The notes under the pieces are model-generated. The model had not been told where the DNA came from, did not search any database, and saw only the letters and a list, made by a program, of their open reading frames with translations. The position numbers and the translations under genes are program-made. A DNA stretch of 64,000 bases from assembly GCA_017305935.1 (NCBI GenBank), contig JAFKJU010000025.1, positions 124,001-188,000 of the forward strand. The letters are read 5' to 3'. Origin of the DNA: Hyphomicrobiales bacterium (GTDB lineage Bacteria; Pseudomonadota; Alphaproteobacteria; Rhizobiales; Rhizobiaceae). Positions within the stretch are counted from its first letter, which is position 1. Every line of letters starts with the position of its first letter. Shown piece after piece: positions 41,424-52,760 of this stretch.

Positions 41424-42227
41424 ATGTCGCAATCCCGCCCCGTCTACCAGTTCAACAACATCATCGTGCGCACGCCGTCCCGCTCGGTGGTCAACGGCCT
41501 GCGCGCCGACGACCGCGGCAACCCGACTTTCGAAGGCGTGAAAGCCGAGCACGACGCCTATATCGCCGCGATGCAGGATGCGGGTGTGAAGGTGACGGTA
41601 CTGCCGGCGCTGGAAGCCTTCCCCGATTCGATCTTCGTCGAGGATCCGGCGCTGGTCTTCACCGAAGGCGCGATCCTGCTGCGTCCGGGCGCCGAGACGC
41701 GCATCAAGGAAACGCCGGAAATCGAGCCGACGCTCCGCGCCATGTTCGAAACCGTGCTCGACCTGCCGGGCGAAGGCTTTGCCGATGGCGGCGACGTGCT
41801 CACCACCCGCGAAAGCGTCATGATCGGCCTCTCCGCCCGCACCAGCAAGGTTGGCGCCGAGGCGTTGCAGGCCACTCTGGCCAAGCTCGGCCGCAAGAGC
41901 GAGATCGTCGCGACGCCGGAAGGCGTGCTGCACTTCAAGACCGATTGCTCGCTGCTCGACGACGAGACCGTGCTGTCGACTGCGCGTCTGGCCAAGTCCG
42001 GCGTGTTCGAGCGCTTCAAGCAGGTGATCATCCCGGAAGGCGAAGAGGCGGCGGCCAATGCGCTTCGCGTCAACGATGTCGTCATGGTCGGTTCCGACTT
42101 CCCGCGCACCATCGAGATGCTCGATACGCTCGGCTATAAGGTCGTGCCGCTGAAGACCACCGAGATCGGCAAGATCGATGCGGGCCTGTCCTGCATGTCA
42201 CTGCGCTGGTTCAGCAACACGCTGTAA
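41424..42227 (+). CDS. ddaH: Dimethylargininase
   Basis: A 267-residue amidinotransferase-fold enzyme that hydrolyses N-methylated arginines to citrulline and methylamines. Family marks are the N-terminal NNIIVRTPSRSVVNGLR, the substrate loop FPDSIFVEDPALVF, FADGGDVLTT, a catalytic His in VLHFKTDCSLL and the C-terminal AGLSCMSLRW with the nucleophile Cys. The length fits bacterial DDAH (about 255). It lies 33 bases after ctlX and 24 bases before a transporter binding protein, so uptake and degradation seem to be one unit. Confidence 0.88.
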   Translation: MSQSRPVYQFNNIIVRTPSRSVVNGLRADDRGNPTFEGVKAEHDAYIAAMQDAGVKVTVLPALEAFPDSIFVEDPALVFTEGAILLRPGAETRIKETPEIEPTLRAMFETVLDLPGEGFADGGDVLTTRESVMIGLSARTSKVGAEALQATLAKLGRKSEIVATPEGVLHFKTDCSLLDDETVLSTARLAKSGVFERFKQVIIPEGEEAAANALRVNDVVMVGSDFPRTIEMLDTLGYKVVPLKTTEIGKIDAGLSCMSLRWFSNTL

Positions 42228-42251
42228 TCCCGTACCTTCGAGGAAGAAATA

Positions 42252-43052
42252 ATGAAGACGTTCAAGTCCGCCCTGTTTGCAGGGATCGCCCTTTCCATGT
42301 CTGTCGGCAGCGCGCTGGCCGAGGATACGCTGCGGCTCGGCATGACGCCCGAGCCCTACATGCCCTTCACCCAGATCGATTCCAGTGGCAAATGGGAAGG
42401 CCTGGAAGCCGATCTCACCCGCGCCCTGTGCGACAAGATGGCGGTGAAGTGCGAGATCAGCCAGATGGCCTGGGACGGGCTCATCCCGTCGCTGAAGGAA
42501 AACAAGGTCGATTTCATCATCGGCGCCTTTTCGATCACCGACGAACGCCGCAAGTCGGTCGATTTCTCGACGCCCTACTACACGGAAGGCACCTCCTTCG
42601 TCGGCGCCAAGTCGGATAGCAGCGAAATCAAGATGGCCGATGCGCCCGACGGTTCAGGCAAGATCATCGATCCCGCCAGCGTCGAGGGCAAGATCATCGG
42701 CGTCCAGACCTCCAGCGTCCAGTCCGCCTATGTCGCCAAATACCTGACGGGCGCGGAGGCCAAGAGCTACGATACCGCCGACAATTCCGTCGCCGATCTC
42801 GTCGCCGGTCGCGTCGACTATGTGCTGATCCCCGACCTCTACATCCAGACCTTCCTGAAGACGCCGGAAGGCGCCGACTACGAGGTGAAGCTGGAAGTGC
42901 CGAAGAACGTGGTTCTGGGCGAAGGCGTGGCCTATGCCGTGCGCAAGGGCGATGCGGCGACGCTCGACAAGGTCAATGCCGGCCTTGCGGCACTGGAAAA
43001 GGACGGTGAGTTGAAGAAGCTCGTCGATACCTGGATCTTCGGCAAGAAGTAA
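42252..43052 (+). CDS. Periplasmic amino acid-binding protein of ABC transporter
   Basis: A 266-residue family-3 solute-binding protein. The signal peptide ends near residue 23 (LSMSVGSALA before ED). The mature protein starts LRLGMTPEPYMPFTQIDSSG, continues GLEADLTRALCDKMAVKCEI, and has FIIGAFSITDERRKSVDFST, where the Arg would bind a ligand carboxylate. Co-location with ddaH and ctlX suggests uptake of methylarginine, arginine or citrulline. It has a GAGGAAG ribosome site. The following 133-base gap contains GC-rich inverted repeats (for example GGCGGCG at 43063 and CGCCGCC at 43080). Confidence 0.85.
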   Translation: MKTFKSALFAGIALSMSVGSALAEDTLRLGMTPEPYMPFTQIDSSGKWEGLEADLTRALCDKMAVKCEISQMAWDGLIPSLKENKVDFIIGAFSITDERRKSVDFSTPYYTEGTSFVGAKSDSSEIKMADAPDGSGKIIDPASVEGKIIGVQTSSVQSAYVAKYLTGAEAKSYDTADNSVADLVAGRVDYVLIPDLYIQTFLKTPEGADYEVKLEVPKNVVLGEGVAYAVRKGDAATLDKVNAGLAALEKDGELKKLVDTWIFGKK

Positions 43053-43185
43053 TCCGCTGGCCGGCGGCGCGTGGCTCCTCGCCGCCGCTGCCGGCCGCCT
43101 GCCGGAGACCACCGGCGACCGGAACCGCCTCCAAGGGACAGGCGGCGTTTCGCGGCTGACCAAGAATCGGAACAGGTAACGACGG

Positions 43186-43899
43186 ATGGACTATTACTGG
43201 CACCTGCTTGCCTTTGGCGGCGACGGCTGGGGCGACGATTTCGCCTGGGGCCTGCTGATGACCTTGCAGGTCTCTGTACTCGCCTATGCGCTCTCCGTCG
43301 TCTTCGGTTTCCTCGGGGCGGCGGGCAAGCTGTCGCGGCATCGCATCCTGCGCCTGGCCGCAGAGCTTTACACCACCGTCGTGCGTTCGCTGCCCGAGCT
43401 GCTGGTTATCCTGCTCCTCTATTTCTCCGTCGCCAGCGGTGCCGAGCGGCTGTTGAAGCGTCTCGGTCTCGTCGCCGAAACCTTCCAGTTCAGTTCGTTC
43501 TGGGCGGCGATCATCGCGCTCGCCTTCGTCTCCGGCGCCTTCATGACCGAGGTGCTGCGTTCCGCCTTCCTGTCGGTGCCGCCGGGCCAGGTCGAGGCGG
43601 CGGTCTCGATCGGCATGCGGCGCTCCAAGATTTTCACCCGCATCATCCTGCCGCAGATGATGCGCCATGCCGTCCCCGGCATGGGCAATCTCTGGCTGTC
43701 GATCACCAAGGAAAGCGCCATCATCAGCGTGCTCGGCTCGTTCAGCGAGTTGCTCTACACCGGCTACCGGGCGGCGGCGGGCACCAAGCAATACATCTTC
43801 TTCTACGGGCTGACGGCCATTCTGTTCCTGGGCATCACCCTCGTTTCCGTGCTGGCGATCGCCAGGATCGAGCGCCACCTGAACCGGGGGCATCACTGA
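43186..43899 (+). CDS. Amino acid ABC transporter, permease 1
   Basis: A 237-residue HisQ-type permease with about five membrane helices. Family marks: WGLLMTLQVSVLAYALSVV near the start, VRSLPELLVILLLYF, and the ATPase-coupling loop EAAVSIGMRRSKIFTRIILP. Its TGA overlaps the ATG of permease 2, showing translational coupling. It works with the binding protein upstream. Confidence 0.88.
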   Translation: MDYYWHLLAFGGDGWGDDFAWGLLMTLQVSVLAYALSVVFGFLGAAGKLSRHRILRLAAELYTTVVRSLPELLVILLLYFSVASGAERLLKRLGLVAETFQFSSFWAAIIALAFVSGAFMTEVLRSAFLSVPPGQVEAAVSIGMRRSKIFTRIILPQMMRHAVPGMGNLWLSITKESAIISVLGSFSELLYTGYRAAAGTKQYIFFYGLTAILFLGITLVSVLAIARIERHLNRGHH

Positions 43900-44600
43900 T
43901 GGAAACGATCTCCAACGTCATCGGCTTCCTGCCGGCGCTGATCAAGGCGACGCCCTTGACGCTGCTTCTGACGGCGGTGGCCGGCGCCTTCGGGCTGGTC
44001 ATCGGCACGCTGGTGGCGCTTGCCCGGCTCTCCGGCCATCGCGCGCTCTCTGTGCCGGCCTCTGTCTTCACCTTCGCCTTTCGCGGCACGCCGCTCCTGG
44101 TGCAGATCTATCTCGTCTATTACGGCCTTGGCCAGATCCTGCCCGGCACCTGGGTGCGCCACAGTTTCCTTTGGCCCTATCTGCGCGACGGGTTGTGGTA
44201 TGCGATCTTTGCGCTCAGCCTCAACCAGGCCTCCTACAATGCCGAGGTCATCCGTGGCGCGATCAAGGCGGTGCCGCGCGGACAGATCGAGGCGGCGAAA
44301 TCGATCGGCATGCGCGCCTCGATGATCCTGCGGCGCATCACCCTGCCGCTGGCCTTCCGCTCCTGCCTGCCGGTCCTGACCGGCGATCTCATCATCCTCC
44401 TGAAGACCACCTCGCTCGCCTCGACGATCACCATCCTCGAAGTCATGGGCACGGCCCGCATGTTGCAGCGTCAATCGCTGCAAATCTTCGAACCGCTGAT
44501 CGCCGCCGGCATCATCTATTTCACCGTCGTCTTCATCCTGACGCGCATCATGGGCGTCGTCGAGACGCGGCTCACACGCTACCGCACGGCAAGAGCATAA
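43899..44600 (+). CDS. Amino acid ABC transporter, permease 2
   Basis: A 233-residue HisM-type permease. Its N-terminus includes IKATPLTLLLTAVAGAFGLV; the FRGTPLLVQIYLVYYGLGQI segment and the EAA loop EAAKSIGMRASMILRRITLP are typical. It pairs with permease 1 in the membrane. The start ATG at 43899 shares a base with the previous stop. The ATPase gene follows after 36 bases. Confidence 0.88.
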   Translation: METISNVIGFLPALIKATPLTLLLTAVAGAFGLVIGTLVALARLSGHRALSVPASVFTFAFRGTPLLVQIYLVYYGLGQILPGTWVRHSFLWPYLRDGLWYAIFALSLNQASYNAEVIRGAIKAVPRGQIEAAKSIGMRASMILRRITLPLAFRSCLPVLTGDLIILLKTTSLASTITILEVMGTARMLQRQSLQIFEPLIAAGIIYFTVVFILTRIMGVVETRLTRYRTARA

Positions 44601-44636
44601 CGAAAGGCGCGCCACGGCGCGACGAGAGGAACGAAC

Positions 44637-45401
44637 ATGGTCGCAACGGCGCTTTCGGTTTCGAATATCCACAAGAGCTTCGGCACCGTCGAGGTTCTCA
44701 AGGGTATTTCCTTCGAGGCGAAATCCGGAGACGTCATCTCGCTGATCGGCTCCAGCGGCTCCGGCAAGAGCACGCTCCTGCGCTGCATCAACTATCTGGA
44801 AACCCCTGACGAGGGCGAGATCTCCGTCTCCGGCGAGACGATCCGCACGGTCAAGGGCAAGGACGGCAAGTTCCATGCCGCCGACAAGCGCCAGCTCGAA
44901 CATATCCGCACCCGCCTCGGCATGGTGTTCCAGAGTTTCAATCTCTGGGCTCACAAGACCATCCTCGAAAACATTATCGAGGGACCGATCCATGTTCTGG
45001 GCGTTTCCCGCCAGGATGCGATCGGCGAGGCCGAATTGCTGATGGAAAAGGTCGGCATCACCCCCAAGCTCGACCACTATCCCAACCAGCTCTCCGGCGG
45101 CCAGCAGCAACGCGCGGCCATCGCCCGTGCGCTCGCGATGAAGCCGGAGGTGATGCTGTTCGACGAGCCGACCTCGGCGCTCGATCCGGAACTCGTCAAC
45201 GAAGTGCTGCTGGTCATCAAGAAACTCGCCGAGGAAGGGCGCACCATGGTCATGGTCACCCATGAAATGGCGCTCGCCCGCGACATCTCCAGCGAGGTCA
45301 TCTTCCTGCACAAGGGGCAGGTGGAGGAGCGCGGCGCGCCGTCCCAGGTGATGCGCGATCCGCAATCGGCACGCCTGCGCCAGTTCCTGCAGTTTTCCTG
45401 A
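44637..45401 (+). CDS. Amino acid ABC transporter, ATP-binding subunit
   Basis: A 254-residue HisP-type ATPase: Walker A GSSGSGKST, Q-loop FQSFNLWAH, signature [14 protein letters not shown], Walker [13 protein letters not shown] and the switch His in VTHEM. A 20-residue insertion (VKGKDGKFHAADKRQLEHIR) before the Q-loop is like that of HisP and basic amino acid transporters, which fits an arginine-like substrate. It ends the rightward unit and abuts the LysR relic on the opposite strand. Confidence 0.9.
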   Translation: MVATALSVSNIHKSFGTVEVLKGISFEAKSGDVISLIGSSGSGKSTLLRCINYLETPDEGEISVSGETIRTVKGKDGKFHAADKRQLEHIRTRLGMVFQSFNLWAHKTILENIIEGPIHVLGVSRQDAIGEAELLMEKVGITPKLDHYPNQLSGGQQQRAAIARALAMKPEVMLFDEPTSALDPELVNEVLLVIKKLAEEGRTMVMVTHEMALARDISSEVIFLHKGQVEERGAPSQVMRDPQSARLRQFLQFS

Positions 45402-45509
45402 ACCGCGTCAATACGGGCGCTGATCGTCGTCCGGTAATGCGCCGCCGCTGCGAGCCTTGAGGAAACTGTCGGTATGGACGATTTCCAGGAAGTCGCGCAC
45501 CTGGTCCAT
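45402..45509 (-). pseudogene. LysR-family N-terminal remnant, frameshifted and truncated
   Basis: On the minus strand an ATG at 45509 opens MDQVRDFLEIVHTDSFLKA, the usual first helix of a LysR regulator. After a frameshift near 45452 the reading AAAAHYRTTISARIDAV follows, matching the recognition-helix text (typically TQTTVSARIRAL). The gene then runs into the 3' end of the ABC ATPase gene and stops. Only about 35 codons survive. It may be the relic of a former regulator of this locus. No function is expected. Confidence 0.6.
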
Positions 45510-45615
45510 ATCCGTGAAACCCCGCCGCTGATTGCAAAATTCTTGATTTCCGAGCGCACTTGATTGCGCTTGACAGGGGAACAAGGCTGCCTGTCCTTCC
45601 GGATGGCAGGGTTGG

Positions 45616-46563
45616 TTATACACGAAGGCGCGCCGCGCAAGACGCAGCCAGGCTGCCGGCCATCTGCTTCTGCTTGCTCACGCCCGCCTCGCGAACGATG
45701 TTGGCGATCACGGCAAATCGCCCGGACAATGGATTGGTCTTGCGCCAGACCATGCCGATCGTCCGGGTGGGGCGCGGTTCGGCCAGCCGCGAGACGCAGA
45801 CGGCGGCGGAGCGCATTTCGGTATCGACGGCCATTTGCGGGATGAGCGTCACGCCGATGCCGGCGCCGACCATCTGCACCAGTGTCGACAGCGAGCTTCC
45901 CTCCATCAGGTCGCGGGTCGACGTCGGCGCGATGTTGCAGACGGAAAGCGCCTGATCGCGAAAGCAATGGCCTTCCTCCAGCAGCAGCAGCCGCATCTCG
46001 TGTAGCCGTTCGGAGACCGGCACGGGCTTGCCTATGTCTTCCAGCGGCCGCACCAGGACGAATTCCTCCTCGAACAGCGGAATTTCCTCCAGCGCCGGCT
46101 CGGAAATCGGCAGAGCGACGATGGCGACATCAAGCCTTGCCTCCGCGAGATCTTCGATCAGCCGCTGGGTGATCGCCTCGCGCGGGCGCGGATCGAGCCC
46201 CGGATAAAGCCGCGCCAAAGCCTTGATGATGTCGGGCAGCAGGTAGGGGGCGACCGTGGGGATGATGCCGAGGCGCAGGCGGCCGGCAAGCGGCCCATGC
46301 GCCGCGCGGCCGAGATCTTCCAGGTCATCGACGGCGCGCAGGATCGCCTGGGTGCGGGCGGCGAATTCCTCGCCGAGCCCTGTCAGCCGGATGCGTCGTC
46401 CGCCGCGTTCCACCAGCGGTGCGCCGACCAGATCCTCCAATTCCTTCACCTGCACCGACAATGCCGGTTGCGAGATGGAACAGGCTTCCGCCGCGCGACC
46501 GAAATGGCCGAGCCGCGCAAGCGCATCGAAATAACGGAGATGTTTCATCGACAGGCCATTCAT
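45616..46563 (-). CDS. oxyR: OxyR, hydrogen peroxide-sensing LysR regulator
   Basis: A 315-residue LysR protein. The helix-turn-helix is at residues 20-45 (GRAAEACSISQPALSVQVKE). The redox pair is in LLEEGHCFRDQALSVC, giving Cys200 and Cys209, one residue off E. coli Cys199/Cys208; these form a disulfide under peroxide. It is divergent from katG, which it presumably activates from the 166-base gap between them. That gap should hold an OxyR site, but I could not pick one with confidence. Confidence 0.93.
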   Translation of the reverse strand: MNGLSMKHLRYFDALARLGHFGRAAEACSISQPALSVQVKELEDLVGAPLVERGGRRIRLTGLGEEFAARTQAILRAVDDLEDLGRAAHGPLAGRLRLGIIPTVAPYLLPDIIKALARLYPGLDPRPREAITQRLIEDLAEARLDVAIVALPISEPALEEIPLFEEEFVLVRPLEDIGKPVPVSERLHEMRLLLLEEGHCFRDQALSVCNIAPTSTRDLMEGSSLSTLVQMVGAGIGVTLIPQMAVDTEMRSAAVCVSRLAEPRPTRTIGMVWRKTNPLSGRFAVIANIVREAGVSKQKQMAGSLAASCAARLRV

Positions 46564-46708
46564 AACCTGATCCTATCGCAGAGTTTAGAATTTACAATTG
46601 GAACTTATGGATGAGCTTTGCTACTGCTTGGGTATACGGAAGATCGTTGCCCCGTCGCGCTGGTGGAAGGCGCCTGCTGAAACGCTTCCGGTGCCCAAGA
46701 GACCCTAG

Positions 46709-48904
<2,196 letters not shown>

Positions 48905-48926
48905 TAACGGTCGCGCCACGATCAAG

Positions 48927-48948
48927 GCCGTCCCCCGACGGGGACGGC
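48927..48948. terminator. katG terminator hairpin
   Basis: GCCGTCCCC / GGGGACGGC is a perfect 9-pair stem with a CGAC loop, 22 bases after the katG stop. It lies between convergent genes and could stop transcription from both sides. The T-run is poor. Confidence 0.65.
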
Positions 48949-48961
48949 TACCTTCGAAGGT

Positions 48962-49141
48962 TCAGTGGCCCTTGGCGGGCTTATCGTCCGGCTCGCTTTG
49001 CGGCCGGCCGCCGCGCCCAGCCGGCGATTGTCCGGCCCCTTCATGCGCATGCGCCTCCGGCCCTGCGACGATCGTTCCCGGCTTGGTGCTATCCCTGTGC
49101 CCGGTCTTTTTCGGGTCGGGCATGTCCTTTTGCTTGTCCAT
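48962..49141 (-). CDS. Small hydrophilic hypothetical protein
   Basis: A 59-residue, highly charged protein (MDKQKDMPDPKKTGHRDS onward) rich in Lys, Asp, Pro and Gly, with no hydrophobic segment, so probably disordered and cytoplasmic. The ATG at 49141 has AGGTGGA 6-7 bases upstream. The frame is open further upstream with a weaker start. It converges with katG. I do not recognise the family. Its composition resembles small stress-associated proteins, but that is only an impression. It might not be translated. Confidence 0.45.
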   Translation of the reverse strand: MDKQKDMPDPKKTGHRDSTKPGTIVAGPEAHAHEGAGQSPAGRGGRPQSEPDDKPAKGH

Positions 49142-49247
49142 ATCGTCCACCTTTTTTGCAAGACGCATACATAACGGCGCCGCCTGGGATCCGGTTCCGC
49201 CGTCAGCGCTCTCATCGAGCGCGGGCATGGGCGTCGGCCGCGTTTCT

Positions 49248-49517
49248 TCAGAGCCCGCGCGTCACGATGTCGAGGCCGCTGAGCAGGAAAAGGATCGCCA
49301 CCCACAGCACGGCGCCGGTGGCGGCGATGCGGGCAAGGCCGTTTTCCTCGCGCAGATGCATGAAGAACCAGAAGACGAGGGCGGCCTTTGCCAGGGCGAT
49401 GACCAGGCTTGCCGCCAGTCCCGCAGTTCCCTGCAGGAGCATGCTGGAAACCACGGTGGCGGCGAGCAGCGCCATCAGCGCCAGCCATACGCTCAGGATC
49501 TGCATCGCTTTCGGCAT
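49248..49517 (-). CDS. Cytochrome c oxidase subunit IV-like protein
   Basis: An 89-residue membrane protein with three hydrophobic helices. The second contains ALAKAALVFWFFMHLREENG, the recurring text of prokaryotic subunit IV (CyoD/CtaF-like). It is the last gene of the oxidase part of the super-operon, 6 bases after subunit III. It supports assembly or stability of the oxidase and carries no cofactor. Confidence 0.8.
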   Translation of the reverse strand: MPKAMQILSVWLALMALLAATVVSSMLLQGTAGLAASLVIALAKAALVFWFFMHLREENGLARIAATGAVLWVAILFLLSGLDIVTRGL

Positions 49518-49523
49518 GGGGCG

Positions 49524-50159
49524 TCACCTCGCCAGATAGAGAAGCGGAAAGAGAAAAATCCAGACGATATCGACGAAATGCCAGTAGAGCCCGATAACCG
49601 TCACGACGATGGCCCGGTCCGGCAGCGGCAGGCGGCCCGCCATGGAGCGGATCAGCAAACCCGCCAGCAGCAGCACGCCGATCGTCAGATGAACGGCATG
49701 CAATCCGGTCGAGATCAGATAGAAATTCATGAACAGGTGCTCGCCGGCCTTCGACAGCGCCGCGCCGCTTCCCGGGACCGGCAGCAGTCCCTCCCGATAT
49801 TCGAAACGATATTCCATCGCCTTCACGGCAAGGAAGGCCAGGCCCAGCAGGGTCGCGCCGCAAAGCCCGAGCCGAACGGGCGCTGGTTTTCCCTCACGCG
49901 CTGCCGCCACCGAAAGCGCGACGAGTGCGCTGGAGGTCAGCAGCACGGCCGTATTGAGCGCGCCGAGACCCAGATGCATGCGTTTCGATGCGGCCACGAC
50001 ATCCGGCGCATGGCTGTAACGCAGCCAGGCTATGACCAGGAACAGGCCGCCGAACAGCATGATTTCCGTGGCGAGGAAGATATAGGCGCCCATCATCGCC
50101 GCTTCCTGCTGGCGTTCGGGGGTGGGGTAGGGCTCGCGCAGGCGGGTGATCTCGTTCAT
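49524..50159 (-). CDS. ctaE: Cytochrome c oxidase subunit III
   Basis: A 211-residue subunit III with about five membrane helices. Typical text is [20 protein letters not shown] near the start, [20 protein letters not shown] in the middle and [18 protein letters not shown] at the end. The short form (about 200 residues) is usual for caa3/A2-type oxidases. Its ATG overlaps the subunit I stop by 4 bases. No metal is bound. Confidence 0.9.
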   Translation of the reverse strand: MNEITRLREPYPTPERQQEAAMMGAYIFLATEIMLFGGLFLVIAWLRYSHAPDVVAASKRMHLGLGALNTAVLLTSSALVALSVAAAREGKPAPVRLGLCGATLLGLAFLAVKAMEYRFEYREGLLPVPGSGAALSKAGEHLFMNFYLISTGLHAVHLTIGVLLLAGLLIRSMAGRLPLPDRAIVVTVIGLYWHFVDIVWIFLFPLLYLAR

Positions 50160-51820
50160 CGTTCCGCCCGCTCGATCGGATAGTTGTAGGGTGGTTCGCT
50201 CACCACCGGCAGCGTATCGAAATTGTGCTGTGGCGGCGGCGACGGGACGGTCCATTCCAGCCCCTTGGCGCGCCAGGGATTGTCGCCGGCCGGCTTGCCG
50301 TAGCGCATCGAATAGAAAAGATAGACGAAGGGGACGGCATAGGCCACGGCGAGCAGGCTGGCGCCGGCGGAGGAGAGCACATGCAGCGGCTGAAACTCCG
50401 GCGCGTAGACATGGTAGCGGCGCGGCATGCCCCAATAGCCGAGCAGGAATTGCGGAAAGAAGGTGAGGTTGAAGCCGGCGAAGATGAAGATCGCCGTCAG
50501 GCTGCCCCAGATCTGCGAATAGCGCCGCCCGACGATCTTCGGCCACCAGTAATGCAGGGCCCCGAAAAACGCCGACACCGTTCCGCCGACCATGATGTAG
50601 TGGAAATGGGCGACGACGAAATAGGTGTCGTGGACGTGCAGGTCCAGCGCCAGCATGGCGAGCATCAGTCCCGTGAGCCCACCAACCACGAACAGGCCGA
50701 TGAATCCCATGGCGAAAAGAAAGGGCGGATCGAGCGAGATATTGCCTTTGTACAGCGTCGCCGTCCAGTTGTAGACCTTGATGCCCGAGGGCACCGAGAC
50801 GGCGAGGCTGAGCAGCGAAAAGGCGGCGCTGGCATACATGGATTGTCCGGCGACGAACATGTGATGCCCCCAGACAAGAAAGCCGATGACGGCGATGGCG
50901 ATCGACGAGCCGGCGACGAACTGGTACCCGAAGATCGGCTTGTGCGCCGCCGCCGCGATCAGTTCGCTGACGACACCGAGCGCCGGCAGCACCATGATGT
51001 AGACCGCCGGATGGCTGTAGAACCAGAACAGATGCTGGTAGAGCAGCGGATCGCCGCCAAGCGCGGGATCGAAGATGCCGAGGCCGAACAGCCGCTCGGC
51101 GACGATCAGCGCCAACGTGATCGACAGCACCGGCGTCGCCAGCACCAGCACCAGCGAGGTTGCGTAGATCGACCAGACGAACAGCGGCAGGCGTCGCCAG
51201 TACATGCCGGGACAGCGCAGCTTGTGGATGGTGACGATGAAATTCAGCCCGGTCAGGATCGAGGAAAAGCCGGCGATGAACACCGCCGTCGCCGCGAGCA
51301 CGACATTGCCGTTGGCGAAGCTGGAGGATAGCGGCGTGTAGAAGGTCCAGCCGGTATCGACGCCGCCGCTGACCACCACGAACAGCGTGAAGCAGCCGGC
51401 CATCACGAAGATGTACCAGCTGACCAGATTCAGCCGGGGAAAGGCGAGATCGCGCGCGCCGATCATCAGCGGCACCAGGAAGTTGCCGAACGTGTTGGGG
51501 ATGGACGGGATGAGGAAGAACCAGACCATGATGACGCCATGCAGCGTGAAGGCGCGGTTGTACCCCTCGTTGGTGAGCAGGTCCGCCTGCGGCGTCAGCA
51601 GGTCCATGCGGATGAGCGCGGCTGCCGCCCCGCCGACGAAGAAGAAGAAGGTGACGGCGAAAAGATAGAGGATGGCGACGCGCTTGTGATCGGTCGTCAA
51701 CAGCCACGAGCGCAGGCTGTGGCCGGCGCGCAGGTAGCTGACGCGCTCGGCCCCGGTTTCCGGCACGCCGTGCTGCGAAACCGTTTCCGGGAAGAACTCG
51801 CTCTTATCGGGCACGGACAT
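50156..51820 (-). CDS. ctaD: Cytochrome c oxidase subunit I, A2-type
   Basis: A 554-residue heme-copper oxidase subunit I with 12 helices. The active-site region in helix VI reads [14 protein letters not shown]: the D-channel Glu of A1 oxidases is missing and the Tyr-Ser pair (YSHP) marks the A2 subtype. The copper and heme ligands are visible in WGHHMFVAG and [17 protein letters not shown]. It reduces O2 to water in the cytoplasmic membrane and pumps protons. It overlaps subunit II by 17 bases. Confidence 0.95.
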   Translation of the reverse strand: MSVPDKSEFFPETVSQHGVPETGAERVSYLRAGHSLRSWLLTTDHKRVAILYLFAVTFFFFVGGAAAALIRMDLLTPQADLLTNEGYNRAFTLHGVIMVWFFLIPSIPNTFGNFLVPLMIGARDLAFPRLNLVSWYIFVMAGCFTLFVVVSGGVDTGWTFYTPLSSSFANGNVVLAATAVFIAGFSSILTGLNFIVTIHKLRCPGMYWRRLPLFVWSIYATSLVLVLATPVLSITLALIVAERLFGLGIFDPALGGDPLLYQHLFWFYSHPAVYIMVLPALGVVSELIAAAAHKPIFGYQFVAGSSIAIAVIGFLVWGHHMFVAGQSMYASAAFSLLSLAVSVPSGIKVYNWTATLYKGNISLDPPFLFAMGFIGLFVVGGLTGLMLAMLALDLHVHDTYFVVAHFHYIMVGGTVSAFFGALHYWWPKIVGRRYSQIWGSLTAIFIFAGFNLTFFPQFLLGYWGMPRRYHVYAPEFQPLHVLSSAGASLLAVAYAVPFVYLFYSMRYGKPAGDNPWRAKGLEWTVPSPPPQHNFDTLPVVSEPPYNYPIERAER

Positions 51821-52760
51821 CGAAATCCTCCTCGCCGAGTGACTGGATATAGGCGACGAGCATCAGCAGTTCCTCTTCGCTGAGCGTGTTGGCGAAGGTC
51901 GGCATGATGTCGGGATAGCCGGCCGCCACCTGCTTGTGCGGCAGCAGGATGCTGTCGCGGATATATTGAGCGTCGGCGGTGACGATTTCCCCCGATGCCA
52001 GCGGCACGGCGCGGCCGTACAGCCCTTCCAGCCGGGGTGCATGCACGGTTGCGGAAGGACCATGACAGCCGCTGCAGCCGCGGGCGCGGAAGATTTTCGC
52101 GCCCGCGACGGCCAGCGTTTCGTCGGCCGGGGCGCGCTCCAGCCAGCGGCTGTAGTCCGCCGCGTCCAGCGCAATGAACTTTCCGCCCATGACGGAATGA
52201 TCCGTGCCGCAGAACTCGGCGCAGGCAAGGCCGAAAACGCCCGGCCGGTCGGCGGTGAACCACATCGTCGTATAGCGCCCCGGCACCACGTCCTGCTTGA
52301 GCCGCAGGGAGGGGATATAGAGGCTGTGGATGACATCCTGCGAAGCCATGACCAGCTTGACCGGCCGTCCGACGGGAACGTGCAGCTCGTCGATTTCCCC
52401 TTGTCCCTCGGGGTGCTGGAATTTCCACATCCATTGCTTGACGACGACGTCGATGGTCAGCGCGTCGGCCGGCGGCGCATAGCGCGTGGCAAACAGCGCC
52501 GTCGCCCAGGCGAAGAAGCCGAGCAGGCAGAGGAATGGGATCGCTGCCCAGGAGATTTCCATCCAGGCGCTCTTTTGCGGCGGGTGGACGCGGTTGGCCT
52601 CCTTGCCCCGGCGATATTTTACCGCAAAGGCGGTAATGAGGATGAAGACGGGAGCTGAAAGCGCGATGACCAGCGACAGGAAGGCTAGGGCGAATATATC
52701 GACCTGGTGGCTATAGGCCGACGCCTCGGCGGGCAGGAGGAAGGCGAGGAGATCACGCAT
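51804..52760 (-). CDS. ctaC: Cytochrome c oxidase subunit II with fused cytochrome c (caa3 type)
   Basis: A 318-residue subunit II. Two membrane helices span about residues 20-100. A cupredoxin domain carries the CuA ligands [12 protein letters not shown], and a C-terminal cytochrome c domain carries RGCSGCHG, with a distal Met likely in [11 protein letters not shown]. The covalent heme domain makes this a caa3-type oxidase, which can take electrons directly from alternative complex III. It overlaps the Sco gene stop by 8 bases. Confidence 0.94.
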   Translation of the reverse strand: MRDLLAFLLPAEASAYSHQVDIFALAFLSLVIALSAPVFILITAFAVKYRRGKEANRVHPPQKSAWMEISWAAIPFLCLLGFFAWATALFATRYAPPADALTIDVVVKQWMWKFQHPEGQGEIDELHVPVGRPVKLVMASQDVIHSLYIPSLRLKQDVVPGRYTTMWFTADRPGVFGLACAEFCGTDHSVMGGKFIALDAADYSRWLERAPADETLAVAGAKIFRARGCSGCHGPSATVHAPRLEGLYGRAVPLASGEIVTADAQYIRDSILLPHKQVAAGYPDIMPTFANTLSEEELLMLVAYIQSLGEEDFDVRAR

